Shown here: piece by piece, positions 25,352-34,095 of the stretch | Layout: the number at the start of each line of letters is the position of its first letter | Numbering within the stretch: the stretch's first letter is position 1 | NCBI RefSeq assembly: GCF_030758455.1 | Contig: NZ_CP132353.1 | Coordinates: 186,001-250,000 of the forward strand | Length of the DNA stretch: 64,000 nt | Origin: Erwinia pyri | Lineage (GTDB): Bacteria > Pseudomonadota > Gammaproteobacteria > Enterobacterales > Enterobacteriaceae | Direction of reading: 5' to 3' | Program-made: the position numbers and the translations under genes | The notes under the pieces: model-generated | Databases searched by the model: none | What the model saw: only the letters and a program-made list of their open reading frames with translations | Told to the model about the DNA's origin: nothing

Positions 25352-25389
25352 GTTCACATATTGTGAACTTAAACTGTCAGGCATATATT
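25352..25389 (+). promoter_or_regulatory. higBA promoter with palindromic operator
   Basis: GTTCACA-TAT-TGTGAAC (25352-25368) is a perfect 7-3-7 palindrome. It overlaps a -35 box TTGTGA (25361-25366) that is 17 bases from a -10 box TATATT (25384-25389). The toxin start is 30 bases further on. This is the layout expected for autorepression by the antitoxin. Confidence 0.72.
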
Positions 25390-25418
25390 TACCCGATAAC
25401 TGACGCAAAGAGGGACTT

Positions 25419-25728
25419 ATGCGAGTCATTTCAAGGAAGCCATTTGACCAGGCAGCGCGGCAATACCCTAATGATGCGCGCTCTGGATGACACTTACCGT
25501 GTGCTGCACACAGAAGAATTCATTACGCCAGAAGCTCTTAAAGCCAGGTTTTGTTCTTTAGATCGTTTTAAATATCGAAAAAAATGGTGGGTACTGGACG
25601 TTGGGGGGAACAATTTGAGGATCATCACTTACATCAAATTTGAGACACAAAACGTTTTTATCAAACACATAGTGACGCACAAAGAATATGACAGATTGAC
25701 CGAGTATGACCGGAGGAATCCAGAATGA
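25419..25728 (+). pseudogene. higB: HigB-type toxin gene with a +1 frameshift
   Basis: ATG 25419 follows AGAGGG at ideal spacing and opens MRVISRKPFDQAARQYPNDA, the HigB N-terminus, but the frame stops at TGA 25488. The remainder (DDTYRVLHTEEF, FKYRKKWWVLDVGGNNLRII, HIVTHKEYDRL) lies in the next frame and runs to 25728. Joining the two needs one base fewer around GCGCGC (25476-25482). As written the toxin is truncated, which fits a decayed toxin, a sequencing error or, less likely, programmed shifting. HigB toxins cut ribosome-bound mRNA. The antitoxin start overlaps the stop. Confidence 0.82.
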
Positions 25729-26186
25729 GAGCAGTTGAAGCGACAACTTTGCAGCAGGCAATTAATGCAACAGAAACTTTAGTTAATGCAGTGCCTATGC
25801 TTGGTCCTCATCCCACCTCAAAGGATTATAAAGAAGCGCTGGCACTTGTGGAGCTCCTCATTGATCATCACGATGAGAGTCCACTTATTGATCTGCTGAC
25901 CAGAAAAATTGCAGATTATGAAGATGCTGCACCTGAACTTGCTGAATTCAATGCCCGCATTGCTGCGCTTCCGCGTGACCTGGCGATGCTTCGTACCCTT
26001 ATGGAACAGTATGGTCTTAATCAGAGTAGCTTTTCCCGGGAAATTGGCTCCCGTTCCCTGGTCAGCATGATTTTGAAGGGACAGCGTTCACTGACGCTCG
26101 ATCATATGCGGGCTTTGTCAGCCCGTTTTAATATCCCGGTATCGGCTTTTATTGACGCCAGTACTTCACCACCCGGCTGCGATTAA
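25725..26186 (+). CDS. higA: HigA-type antitoxin
   Basis: A 153-residue antitoxin. The N-terminal half is acidic and helical and should bind HigB. The C-terminal half has an XRE-type helix-turn-helix (MEQYGLNQSSFSREIGSRSL, then VSMILKG, about residues 97-125), as in E. coli YgjM. GGAGG precedes the ATG, which overlaps the toxin stop. The end overlaps the convergent D-aminopeptidase gene by 38 bases. The antitoxin is intact although its toxin is frameshifted. Confidence 0.88.
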   Translation: MRAVEATTLQQAINATETLVNAVPMLGPHPTSKDYKEALALVELLIDHHDESPLIDLLTRKIADYEDAAPELAEFNARIAALPRDLAMLRTLMEQYGLNQSSFSREIGSRSLVSMILKGQRSLTLDHMRALSARFNIPVSAFIDASTSPPGCD

Positions 26187-27651
26187 GCAGTAACTTCAGG
26201 CTTTCGCCCTCAACCTGCACGGCAAAGCGTTTCTGCCAGGGGCCATCCTGCGCGGTGGCTAACAGGCGGCCTTTGCCGAGTGAGACCAGCGTGGCGGTGA
26301 TGGCGGCGGGGCCGATGCCCATTACCATATTTTCCCCGTCTATCACCAGCTCGCTGCGCATCTCCGGCACACTCCAGCGCCCCTGAATAGCGGCCAGCGT
26401 GGCGCTTTCCGGCGCTACCGGAACAAACCGTCTGGCGGCCAGGCCAATTTCGCCGTGGATGGTGCCGCCTTCCTGTCTCAGCCGAACCGGGAAGGTACTG
26501 GAAAGAGAGATCGCCTCGCCAGGCTGTTCGCCGCGGTAAAGGTTTTCAGCCGCGCCCAGCCAGGTGATGCTGCTGGCGTTCACCTCCAGCCAGTCGCTGC
26601 CCGCCTCAGCAACATAGAGCCCCGGCGTCAGCTCGTGGCCGCGTTCCGGCAGAGTCTGATCCTGTAACGCTGCCATCACTGCCAGCGCCGTATCGAAACT
26701 CGCCACATCCTCGCGATTTGCCACTAAAGCCAGCCCCACTTTTTGCTGTGGGTCGAGCAGGAAATAGCTTTTATAACCGGCATGGGAGCCGCCGTGGCCC
26801 ACCAGCTTCACGTTGCCCACGGAGGAATGTGCAATGCCCAGCCCGTAGCCGCTCGGCCGGCCATCTGCCAGATAGCGGGTCGCCATCAGCCGGTTTAAAA
26901 TCGTCTCTTCACTCAGCAGATACTGCAGCCATTTACTGAGGTCATTCACGCTGCCGGTAACGGAGCCGGAAGCGGAAAGGTGCAGCCCGGCGCTGGCCAG
27001 CAGCCACTGGTTGTTCTGCTGCCAGTAGCCAGGCACCAGCCCTGGCACCACATCAAACCAGCTCTCCGGCGCGGTAAAATGGGTTCCCAGCGGCTGGTTG
27101 ATCTGCTCATCAAGCAGGTCCGCCAGCAGCACGCCTTTGGCTTTCAGCGCCTCTTCCACCAGCCGGTAGCCGGTATTGGAATAGGAGACCTCGCTGCCCG
27201 GCGGATAGCTGAGGTCGCCCATCTCCGCCAGGAAAGCCAGCAAGGCAGCGGCGCTGGTGGCGTTATAGACCGAGAGCCCAAGCAGAGAGAGCGTTTCACG
27301 CACGTCCGGCAGGCCGGAAGTCATATCGAGCGCGCGGCCCACGCTGACCTGGCCATTTTCGCCGGTCAGCTGCGGCAGATGATCGGCCAGCCGATCTTCC
27401 AGCCCGATATGCTGGCTGGCTGCGCCCGTAACCAGCGAGGCGAAGATATGTTTGGTTACCGAGGCATAACGCACCACGGTATCACCATCAAAGGCACTAT
27501 TTTGTGCCAGGTCGGCCAGCCCGCCCGCGCTGAGGCTGCGCAGGTTCTCAGCATCGAACAGCGCAATGGCTCCGCCCGGCGCGCCAGGTTTCCCCCAGCC
27601 TGCGGCAATGTTGTCGGCGACTTTTTGCGCCTGCTGCCAGTTCAGCGTCAT
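26149..27651 (-). CDS. Serine D-aminopeptidase (DAP-like, S12 beta-lactamase fold)
   Basis: A 500-residue penicillin-recognising hydrolase, close in length to the D-aminopeptidase of Ochrobactrum anthropi (520). The SxxK motif is S64-V-T-K67, followed by YSN near residue 157 and GHGGSHAG near 290; two C-terminal beta-barrel-like domains complete the architecture. It has no signal peptide, so it should act in the cytoplasm on imported peptides with N-terminal D-residues. It overlaps the preceding ATPase gene by four bases and ends the second peptide operon. Confidence 0.83.
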   Translation of the reverse strand: MTLNWQQAQKVADNIAAGWGKPGAPGGAIALFDAENLRSLSAGGLADLAQNSAFDGDTVVRYASVTKHIFASLVTGAASQHIGLEDRLADHLPQLTGENGQVSVGRALDMTSGLPDVRETLSLLGLSVYNATSAAALLAFLAEMGDLSYPPGSEVSYSNTGYRLVEEALKAKGVLLADLLDEQINQPLGTHFTAPESWFDVVPGLVPGYWQQNNQWLLASAGLHLSASGSVTGSVNDLSKWLQYLLSEETILNRLMATRYLADGRPSGYGLGIAHSSVGNVKLVGHGGSHAGYKSYFLLDPQQKVGLALVANREDVASFDTALAVMAALQDQTLPERGHELTPGLYVAEAGSDWLEVNASSITWLGAAENLYRGEQPGEAISLSSTFPVRLRQEGGTIHGEIGLAARRFVPVAPESATLAAIQGRWSVPEMRSELVIDGENMVMGIGPAAITATLVSLGKGRLLATAQDGPWQKRFAVQVEGESLKLLLNRSRVVKYWRQ

Positions 27652-28388
27652 GCCGGTTCCTCCAGCGTCATGCTTAAATCAAAGAGTTCCGCCGTGTGCG
27701 GATGGTGAATGCGCCTGGCGCGAAGATCGTCAGCGCTGAGCTGCTCGACCATTTCGCCCTGCTGCATGACGCCAATCTGCGCACAGAGGTGGGTCACCAC
27801 CGCCAGATTATGCGTCACCATAATGTAGGTGAGCTTGCGCTCTTCCCGCAAATCGCTGAGCAAATTCAGGATCTCCGCCTGAACCGAGACGTCCAGCGCG
27901 GAGGTGGGTTCATCCAGCAGCAGCACTTCTGGCTCCGCTATCAGTGCACGGGCAATGGCAACGCGCTGGCGCTGGCCGCCCGAAAGCTGATGAGGGAAAC
28001 GGAAGCGGACGCCCGCAGGCAGGCCCACTTCGGCCAGCGCCTGCGCAATGCGTTGTTCCGCGCGGTCAAAGCGATGGATCAGCAGCGGCTCATGCAAAAT
28101 GCGGTCGATGGTCTGCCGCGGATGCAGCGACCCGTAAGGGTCCTGAAACACCATCTGCACCTGGCGGAAGAAGCTGCGTCCACGGCGTGCAGAGAGCGCC
28201 ATTCCGCCAAACTTGATCTCACCGGCCCAGGCATTATTCAGACCGGCCAGCGCGCGAAGAATGGTGGACTTGCCGGAGCCGCTCTCTCCCACGATGCCAA
28301 AACTGGCGCCGTTAGCCACAGTAAAGGAGACCCCTTTCACCACTTCCTGAGCGCCAAAGGCGATGCGTAAATCTGCTACTTCAATCAC
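27648..28388 (-). CDS. Peptide ABC importer ATPase 2 (OppF/DppF-like)
   Basis: A 246-residue ABC ATPase with Walker A GESGSGKST, signature QLSGGQRQRVAIARAL and Walker B LLLDEPTSALD. I favour GTG 28388, six bases after GAGG, because the conserved domain starts there (MIEVADLRIAFG). A second possible start, GTG 28475, directly follows the upstream stop with GGAGAG before it and would add 29 residues. It pairs with the OppD-like ATPase encoded upstream. Confidence 0.85.
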   Translation of the reverse strand: MIEVADLRIAFGAQEVVKGVSFTVANGASFGIVGESGSGKSTILRALAGLNNAWAGEIKFGGMALSARRGRSFFRQVQMVFQDPYGSLHPRQTIDRILHEPLLIHRFDRAEQRIAQALAEVGLPAGVRFRFPHQLSGGQRQRVAIARALIAEPEVLLLDEPTSALDVSVQAEILNLLSDLREERKLTYIMVTHNLAVVTHLCAQIGVMQQGEMVEQLSADDLRARRIHHPHTAELFDLSMTLEEPA

Positions 28389-28475
28389 AATAAACCTCGC
28401 TGGGCGCTGCATTTCGCCGGAAATCTGGAGCCTGGAGAGAGGCAGAAGTGCCGATCGGGTTGCAAGAGCAGGCAC

Positions 28476-29306
28476 TCATTCTTCTCTCCATGACGCCTGC
28501 CGCTGCATCACCGGCAGGCGGTCGCGCGGATGACGAAGGGAGGGGAGGCAGGCCAGCAGGCCCCGGGTGTAAGGATGCTGTGCCTGCTGCAACTCTCCAG
28601 CCTGCAGCATCTCGACAATACGTCCGCCATACATCACCGCCACGCGATCGCAGAAATGGGAAACCAGCGGCAGATCGTGGCTGATCAGGATCAGCCCCAT
28701 GCCGCGCTGCGAAACCAGATCGTCAATCAGGCGCAGGATCTCCGCCTGCACGGTGGCATCCAGCGCACTGGTTGGCTCATCGGCGATCAGCAGTTCCGGA
28801 TCCGGCGCCAGCATCATGGCGATCATCACGCGCTGCCCCATGCCGCCAGACACCTCATGCGGATAGCGTTTCGCCACCAGTTTCGGGTCGCGGATTTTAA
28901 CCTGTGCCAGCAGTTCAATAGCGGCTTGCATCGCTTCACGCTTGCTGCCGCCCTTGTGCTCGCGCCAGGCTTCAGCGATCTGCTGACCGATAGTCATCAC
29001 CGGGTTCAGCGAATATTTCGGGTCCTGCAGAATAAAGCCAACGCGCTTGCCGCGCACCTGACGCAGTGTTTTTTCGCTTGCGCCGCGCAGGTCAATCCCG
29101 TCAAAGCTCAGCTTATCGGCAGTAATTTTTGCGCTGCCAGGCAGCAGCTGCATCAGGCTGCGGGCGGTCAGGGATTTCCCCGATCCGCTCTCCCCCACGA
29201 TAGCGAACTTCTCTTTGCCCACGCTGAATGAAACGCCGCGTACCGCTTCAAAGGTCTCTGCACCGCTGGTGAAGCTGATGCGTAAATTCTCTATCTCTAC
29301 CAGCAT
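28476..29306 (-). CDS. Peptide ABC importer ATPase 1 (OppD/DppD-like)
   Basis: A 276-residue ABC ATPase. Walker A GESGSGKSLT, a Q-loop FILQDPKYSLNPV, signature EVSGGMGQRVMIAMML and Walker B LLIADEPTSALD are all intact; the signature reads SGGMGQ, as in OppD members. The C-terminal extension (AQHPYTRGLLACLPSL) is typical of peptide importers. It begins directly after the permease stop. Confidence 0.9.
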   Translation of the reverse strand: MLVEIENLRISFTSGAETFEAVRGVSFSVGKEKFAIVGESGSGKSLTARSLMQLLPGSAKITADKLSFDGIDLRGASEKTLRQVRGKRVGFILQDPKYSLNPVMTIGQQIAEAWREHKGGSKREAMQAAIELLAQVKIRDPKLVAKRYPHEVSGGMGQRVMIAMMLAPDPELLIADEPTSALDATVQAEILRLIDDLVSQRGMGLILISHDLPLVSHFCDRVAVMYGGRIVEMLQAGELQQAQHPYTRGLLACLPSLRHPRDRLPVMQRQASWREE

Positions 29307-30206
29307 TTACTTCTCCTTGGGATCCAGCACGTCGCGCAGGCCGTCGCCGAGGAAATTAAACGCCAGCGAGGTGAGAAAAATGGCGATGCAGGGCATCAGC
29401 GGCACCCACCATTCGCTGAACAGGAAGCGGCGCGCAGTGGCGATCATCGTTCCCCATTCCGGCGAGGGTGGCTGTGCGCCCATGCCAAGAAAGCCCAGGC
29501 TGGCAGCGGTAATGATGATGGAGCTCATGTCCAGCGTGACCCGCACAATCAGGCTCGGCACGCAGAGCGGCATCACGTGGCGCAGGATCACGCGCAGCGG
29601 TGAGGCGCCGCTCAGACGGCTGGCCGCAATGAAATCGCTGTGGCGAAACTGTAGCGTTTCGGCACGCGCCAGACGCGCGTAGGGCGGCCATGCGGTGAGC
29701 GCAATCGCCAGAATCGCGCTCTCCACGCCCGGCTTCAGCGCCGCCACAAAGGCCAGCGCCAGGATCAGCCGGGGAAAGGCCAGGAAGATATCGGTGAGGC
29801 GCATCAACGCCTTGTCCAGCAGGCCGCCAGCATAACCTGCGATACAGCCGGTCAGCAGGCCAATCGGCGCGGTGATCAGCACCACGGCAATCACCATGCC
29901 CAGCGTGGTTCTGCCGCCGAAAAGAATACGCGTCCAGATATCGCGGCCCAGCTCATCGGTGCCCAGCCAGTGCTGAGCCGAAGGGCGGGCGAGGCGGTTA
30001 GCCAGATCCTGAAAACCGGGATCGTAAGGGGTGAGCAGGGGAGCTGCGAGCGACAGCAGCAGCATCAGCAGTACCACTACCAGCCCGCTCATTGCCAGCG
30101 GATGGCGTTTCAGCCCCAGCCAGAGACGGTAGCGGCGACCCCACACTGCCTGACGGCGGGTGGAGGGCGTCTCGTCAAGCAGCCAGGCTCTTGTCAGATT
30201 GGTCAT
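29307..30206 (-). CDS. Peptide ABC importer permease 2 (OppC/DppC-like)
   Basis: A 299-residue permease of the DppC type: polar N-terminus, first helix LAMSGLVVVLLMLLL, loop HWLGTDELGRDIWTRILFG, coupling region DFIAASRLSGASPLRVILRH and C-terminus LGDGLRDVLDPKEK. ATG 30206 overlaps the upstream permease stop by four bases (ATGA). The two permeases should form the channel for the peptide importer. Confidence 0.9.
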   Translation of the reverse strand: MTNLTRAWLLDETPSTRRQAVWGRRYRLWLGLKRHPLAMSGLVVVLLMLLLSLAAPLLTPYDPGFQDLANRLARPSAQHWLGTDELGRDIWTRILFGGRTTLGMVIAVVLITAPIGLLTGCIAGYAGGLLDKALMRLTDIFLAFPRLILALAFVAALKPGVESAILAIALTAWPPYARLARAETLQFRHSDFIAASRLSGASPLRVILRHVMPLCVPSLIVRVTLDMSSIIITAASLGFLGMGAQPPSPEWGTMIATARRFLFSEWWVPLMPCIAIFLTSLAFNFLGDGLRDVLDPKEK

Positions 30207-31213
30207 TTTACGCGTGGGTCCCAAAGTCGGTAGAGAATATCGGCGCAGAGGTTAAGCAGCACATAGACCGTGCCCACCAGCAGGGTGGCGCCTACTACCG
30301 GGTTCATATCCGCATTCATCAGTGAAGTGGTCAGATACTGCCCAAGGCCTGGCCAGGAGAAGACGTTCTCCGTCACCACTGCGCCTTCCAGCAGCCCGGC
30401 GTAGGTCAGCGCCAGTACGGTCACTAACTGCACTGCAACGGTCGGAAAAGCGTGACGCCAGATCACCCTGCGGGAAGAGAGTCCTTTAGCGCGGGCAGTA
30501 GTAACAAACTCCCCGCTCAGCGCATTCAGCATAAAGGTGCGGGTCATACGGGTGATGTAAGCCATGCTGAACCAGGCCAGGATCAGCACCGGCTGTGCCA
30601 TATGCGCCAGCGCATCCCGTAAGGCGTCATAATCTCCCGCCAGCAGGGAATCCACCGTCAGCAGCCCGGTGACCTGTGGCACCATATCCTGATAGATGAT
30701 GTCCTGCCGCCCGGGACCGGGCGCGATGCCCAGCACGGCGTAGAACAGCAGCAGGCTCAGCAGCGCCAGCACAAAGACTGGCAAAGAGTGCCCCGCCAGA
30801 CAGATCACGCGGATGATCTGATCAATCCATTTCCCCTGGCGCACGGCTGCCCAGACGCCAAGCGGAATGCCGACGATCGCCGCAATAATAATTGCTGCGG
30901 TAGCCAGCTCCAGCGTGGCAGGAAAGAAGCGGGCGATATCCTGGCTGACCGGGTTAGAGGTTAAAACGGAGCGGCCAAAATCGCCGTGAACAATCTGCGT
31001 GAGATAGTGCCAGAACTGAATGTATAAGGGCTGATCCAGCCCCATCTCCTGACGAACGCGCTCGACCACGGCCTGGGGAGCATTGTCCCCCACCGCCGCC
31101 AGTACCGGATCGGTCGGCATAACCCGACCGATAAAGAACGTTAACACCGACAGACCAAACAGCGTCAGCAGCAGGCTTCCCAGCGTGCTGACAATTCGTT
31201 TTAACCACGACAT
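30203..31213 (-). CDS. Peptide ABC importer permease 1 (OppB/DppB-like)
   Basis: A 336-residue permease. MSWLKRIVSTLGSLLLTLFG is the first helix and MPTDPVLAAVGDNAP the first loop; EFVTTARAKGLSSRRVIWRH is the coupling region. It is somewhat longer than usual because of a periplasmic stretch around residues 165-195 (GPGRQDIIYQDMVPQVTG...). Its start overlaps the binding-protein stop by one base. Confidence 0.9.
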   Translation of the reverse strand: MSWLKRIVSTLGSLLLTLFGLSVLTFFIGRVMPTDPVLAAVGDNAPQAVVERVRQEMGLDQPLYIQFWHYLTQIVHGDFGRSVLTSNPVSQDIARFFPATLELATAAIIIAAIVGIPLGVWAAVRQGKWIDQIIRVICLAGHSLPVFVLALLSLLLFYAVLGIAPGPGRQDIIYQDMVPQVTGLLTVDSLLAGDYDALRDALAHMAQPVLILAWFSMAYITRMTRTFMLNALSGEFVTTARAKGLSSRRVIWRHAFPTVAVQLVTVLALTYAGLLEGAVVTENVFSWPGLGQYLTTSLMNADMNPVVGATLLVGTVYVLLNLCADILYRLWDPRVK

Positions 31214-32808
31214 CAGGCTTTTTTCACCTGCTCGTAAGGGTTGTCATTCAGCACGCTAATCTTCATACCCGTGACGTTTTTTGTGCTGGCATAGGTGGTG
31301 ACGGACTGGAACATCATAATAAAGGGGCTTTTTTCACGGTGCTCTTGCTGAATTTTTTCATACTGAGCGATGCGTTTTGCTGCATCCGTTTCATGCAGCG
31401 CCGCAACGGTCATCTTATTAAAGGCTTCATCAGACCAGCCGCAACGCCAGGCCAGCGTCCGGTTACGGGCGTTGGTGGTGTTATCGGTATTTACGCAGAA
31501 CGCTTCGGTATTGGAGTTGGGATCGAAATAGTCCGCGCCCCAGGAGGTAATAGCCAGCTGATGCTGACGCGCACGCATTTTAGTCAGAACCTGACGGTTT
31601 TCAGAGGCGATCAGCGACGCCCTGATACCCACTTCGGCCAGCTGGGTCTGAATAGCCTGAGCAATATCCGGGAAAGGCTGGGCAGAGTAGTGATCGAGCG
31701 TGATTTCAAATCCGTCGGCATAACCCGCTTCCGCCAGCAGCGCCTTCGCTTTTGCCACATCTTTTTTGAAGGGATTATCGTTTAACGCCGCAGGGAAACC
31801 GGCTGGCAGGAAGCTCTGATGCACTTTATGTGTCAACGGAATGATATTTTTCTGAATGCTGTCGTAATCAATCGCCCACTTCAGTGCCTGCCAGACCTGC
31901 GGTTTGGCCAGATGTTCGTTGGTGGTGTTGCAGGACATCAGCGTCAGCGTGCCCACTTCCTGGCCCACAACATGGAAATTGTTATCGCCCTGCAGCGGTT
32001 TCAGCTGCTCGGTGGTCAGGTTACGGGCAATATCCACGTCCCCCTTTTGCAGCATCAGCAGCTGCGCCGACGGGTCGATGATATGTTTGGCGATTACGCG
32101 TTTAATGATGCTTTTGGAAGGATGCTGCTCGTTTTTCTCCAGAATCACGCTTTCGCTCGCTTTCCAGGCGCGCAGCGTAAACGGCCCGCTCCCGGCGCTG
32201 TGCTGTTTGATCCAGGCATTTCCCTGGTCATCACCTGTCTGATTCGCCAGCGCGGTTTTCTTCTGCACGATGCTGCCAACCGGAGCAGAGAGGCAGTAAA
32301 GCAGGAAAGTTTCGGCGGCGGGTTCGCTCAGGTTCAGCACCAGCGTATGGGCATCTTTCGCCACAATCATCTGGTCGACATTCTCTTTGGTGAAGCCGAA
32401 CTGGTTGATGATAAAGGCCGGGCTTTTATCCAGCTTTACCACGCGTTGTAAGGAGAACGCCGCATCTTCCGCCGTCAGCGGGCTGCCGTCAAAAAATTTT
32501 ACTGACGGATCCAGATGGAAGGTGAAGATTTTACCGTCGCTGCTGACTTCCCAGCTTTTTGCCAGTTCACCCATTACTTCATCGGGCTTGTCAGGGTTGG
32601 GCATCACCAGGCGCTGATAGAGGTTACCGCAGATTTCAGAGCCGATAGCTTCAAAGCTTTCGGCCGGGTCGAGACTGGTCATGTTATCAAGCTGCATCGC
32701 CATCACCAGCATGGTGGGGGGCGTGGCGGCGAAGGCGTTGTTCAGTGAGAGGTAAGAAAGAAAGGGAACCGCACTGCATCCTGCAAGAAAACGTCTTCTG
32801 GTAACCAT
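31213..32808 (-). CDS. Peptide-binding protein with a Tat-like signal
   Basis: A 531-residue cluster-C binding protein (LDPAESFEAIGSEICGNLYQ, VWQALKWAIDYDSI). The N-terminus MVTRRRFLAGCSAVPFLSYL has the twin-arginine pattern RRxFL, which suggests export folded by Tat, unlike most DppA/OppA proteins. LAGC would also fit a lipobox but the hydrophobic stretch before it is far too short. GGAGAT lies before the ATG. It is the first gene of the second peptide operon, divergent from the dipeptidase gene. Confidence 0.87.
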   Translation of the reverse strand: MVTRRRFLAGCSAVPFLSYLSLNNAFAATPPTMLVMAMQLDNMTSLDPAESFEAIGSEICGNLYQRLVMPNPDKPDEVMGELAKSWEVSSDGKIFTFHLDPSVKFFDGSPLTAEDAAFSLQRVVKLDKSPAFIINQFGFTKENVDQMIVAKDAHTLVLNLSEPAAETFLLYCLSAPVGSIVQKKTALANQTGDDQGNAWIKQHSAGSGPFTLRAWKASESVILEKNEQHPSKSIIKRVIAKHIIDPSAQLLMLQKGDVDIARNLTTEQLKPLQGDNNFHVVGQEVGTLTLMSCNTTNEHLAKPQVWQALKWAIDYDSIQKNIIPLTHKVHQSFLPAGFPAALNDNPFKKDVAKAKALLAEAGYADGFEITLDHYSAQPFPDIAQAIQTQLAEVGIRASLIASENRQVLTKMRARQHQLAITSWGADYFDPNSNTEAFCVNTDNTTNARNRTLAWRCGWSDEAFNKMTVAALHETDAAKRIAQYEKIQQEHREKSPFIMMFQSVTTYASTKNVTGMKISVLNDNPYEQVKKA

Positions 32809-33001
32809 GATATCTCCAAGATATTGAAATAAAAGAATAAATTAGCTATTTCTTCTCTGTTTTGCCTTGACAGCGACCCAGGGTGTCGGGTAGTACTGAA
32901 AGCAGAAGTTTTTTTGCTGCGCGAGCGGCCTGCCCTCTGCTGGTGCGCTCTGCGTCAGCATGAAGCACCGCCATAACCCTGAACTGAGAGCGGAATTCCC
33001 C
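32809..33001. promoter_or_regulatory. Divergent promoter region, peptide locus 2
   Basis: This 193-base gap separates the minus-strand peptide operon from the plus-strand dipeptidase and LysR genes. A TTGACA (about 32877-32882) is a candidate -35 for the plus strand, but the -10 is weak. The LysR protein encoded downstream is the obvious candidate regulator of both directions. I see no convincing palindrome. Confidence 0.4.
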
Positions 33002-34093
33002 ATGCAATCACTGCGTCCTGATGCTGTTTCCCTGCCCGTCTTTGACGGCCATAACGATCTTCTGATGCGCCTGTGGCTCTCCCATCAGGATGACCCCGCA
33101 TCCGCTTTTCTTAACGGCCCTGCGGCAGGGCAGATGGATCTGCCCAGAGTGCGTCAGGGAGGCTTTGCCGGGGGGCTGTTCGCGGCTTATGTGCCTTCGG
33201 CTGGATCTGCTGCAAGAAACGCGCCAGCTGTGAAAAAAAACCGTGCCGTGCCGGGCTATGAGGAAATTGAACCCACGCCGTGCCGGGAAGAGGCGCTGGA
33301 GATCACCCTGTCGATGATCGCCACGCTGCTGCGCATTGAGCAGCAGTCCGCTGGCGCAGCACGTATTTGCCGGACGGCGGCAGATATCCGTCAGTGCATG
33401 CGAGAGGGTGCAATAGCGATGGTGATGCACATTGAAGGAGCAGAAGCGCTGGATGAAGATCTGGCGCTGCTGGATGTGCTGTACGCCGCCGGTTTACGCA
33501 CGCTGGGTCCGCTCTGGAGCCGGCCAAATATCTTCGGCGATGGCGTTCCTTTCCGCTTTCCCTCCTCTCCGGATATCGGCAACGGCCTGACGGAGGCGGG
33601 TTTGCGTCTGATTCGCGCCTGTAATGCCAAGCGCATCATGATCGATCTCTCGCATATGGATGAGAAAGGCTTCTGGCAGACGGCGGAAATCAGCAACGCG
33701 CCGCTGGTGGCGAGCCATTCCAATGCCCATGCGTTATGCCCGCAGTCGCGCAATCTTACTGACCGTCAGCTTGCCGCTATCCGCGAAACCCACGGCTTTG
33801 TTGGCGTGAATTTCGGCACCAGCTTCCTGCGCAGCGACGGCAAAAAAGCGGCGGACGCCACGGTGCTGGAGATCGTGCGCCATGTGGACTATCTCATTGA
33901 AAAAGTCGGCGAAGATAACGTCGGCTTTGGATCGGACTTTGATGGCACCACGCTGCCGCCCGATATAAAAGATGTGGCGGGCTTACCCCTGCTGGTTTCC
34001 GCGCTACGCGAGCGGGGCTACAGCCACTCTCTGCTGGAAAAGGTCTGCTACGGCAACTGGCTACGCGTGCTGGAAGCCACCTGGGGTGAATAA
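33002..34093 (+). CDS. M19 membrane-dipeptidase-family dipeptidase
   Basis: A 363-residue zinc dipeptidase. The metal ligands are in FDGHNDLL (H17, D19), MHIEGAEAL (Glu), MIDLSHMDEKG (His) and VASHSNAHAL (His), with GFGSDFDG near the end. Family members often accept a D-residue at the second position. It has no signal peptide. ATG 33002 starts the conserved region; the frame extends to 32960 with no ribosome site, and the site before 33002 (GAGCGGA) is itself weak. The LysR gene starts two bases after the stop. Confidence 0.88.
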   Translation: MQSLRPDAVSLPVFDGHNDLLMRLWLSHQDDPASAFLNGPAAGQMDLPRVRQGGFAGGLFAAYVPSAGSAARNAPAVKKNRAVPGYEEIEPTPCREEALEITLSMIATLLRIEQQSAGAARICRTAADIRQCMREGAIAMVMHIEGAEALDEDLALLDVLYAAGLRTLGPLWSRPNIFGDGVPFRFPSSPDIGNGLTEAGLRLIRACNAKRIMIDLSHMDEKGFWQTAEISNAPLVASHSNAHALCPQSRNLTDRQLAAIRETHGFVGVNFGTSFLRSDGKKAADATVLEIVRHVDYLIEKVGEDNVGFGSDFDGTTLPPDIKDVAGLPLLVSALRERGYSHSLLEKVCYGNWLRVLEATWGE

Positions 34094-34095
34094 TC

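Noticed and set aside
25363..25418. Reading the HigB frame from an ATG at 25363
   Set aside because: This start has no ribosome site and lies within the operator/promoter; the true start at 25419 matches the HigB N-terminus in another frame, which is why a frameshift is called.
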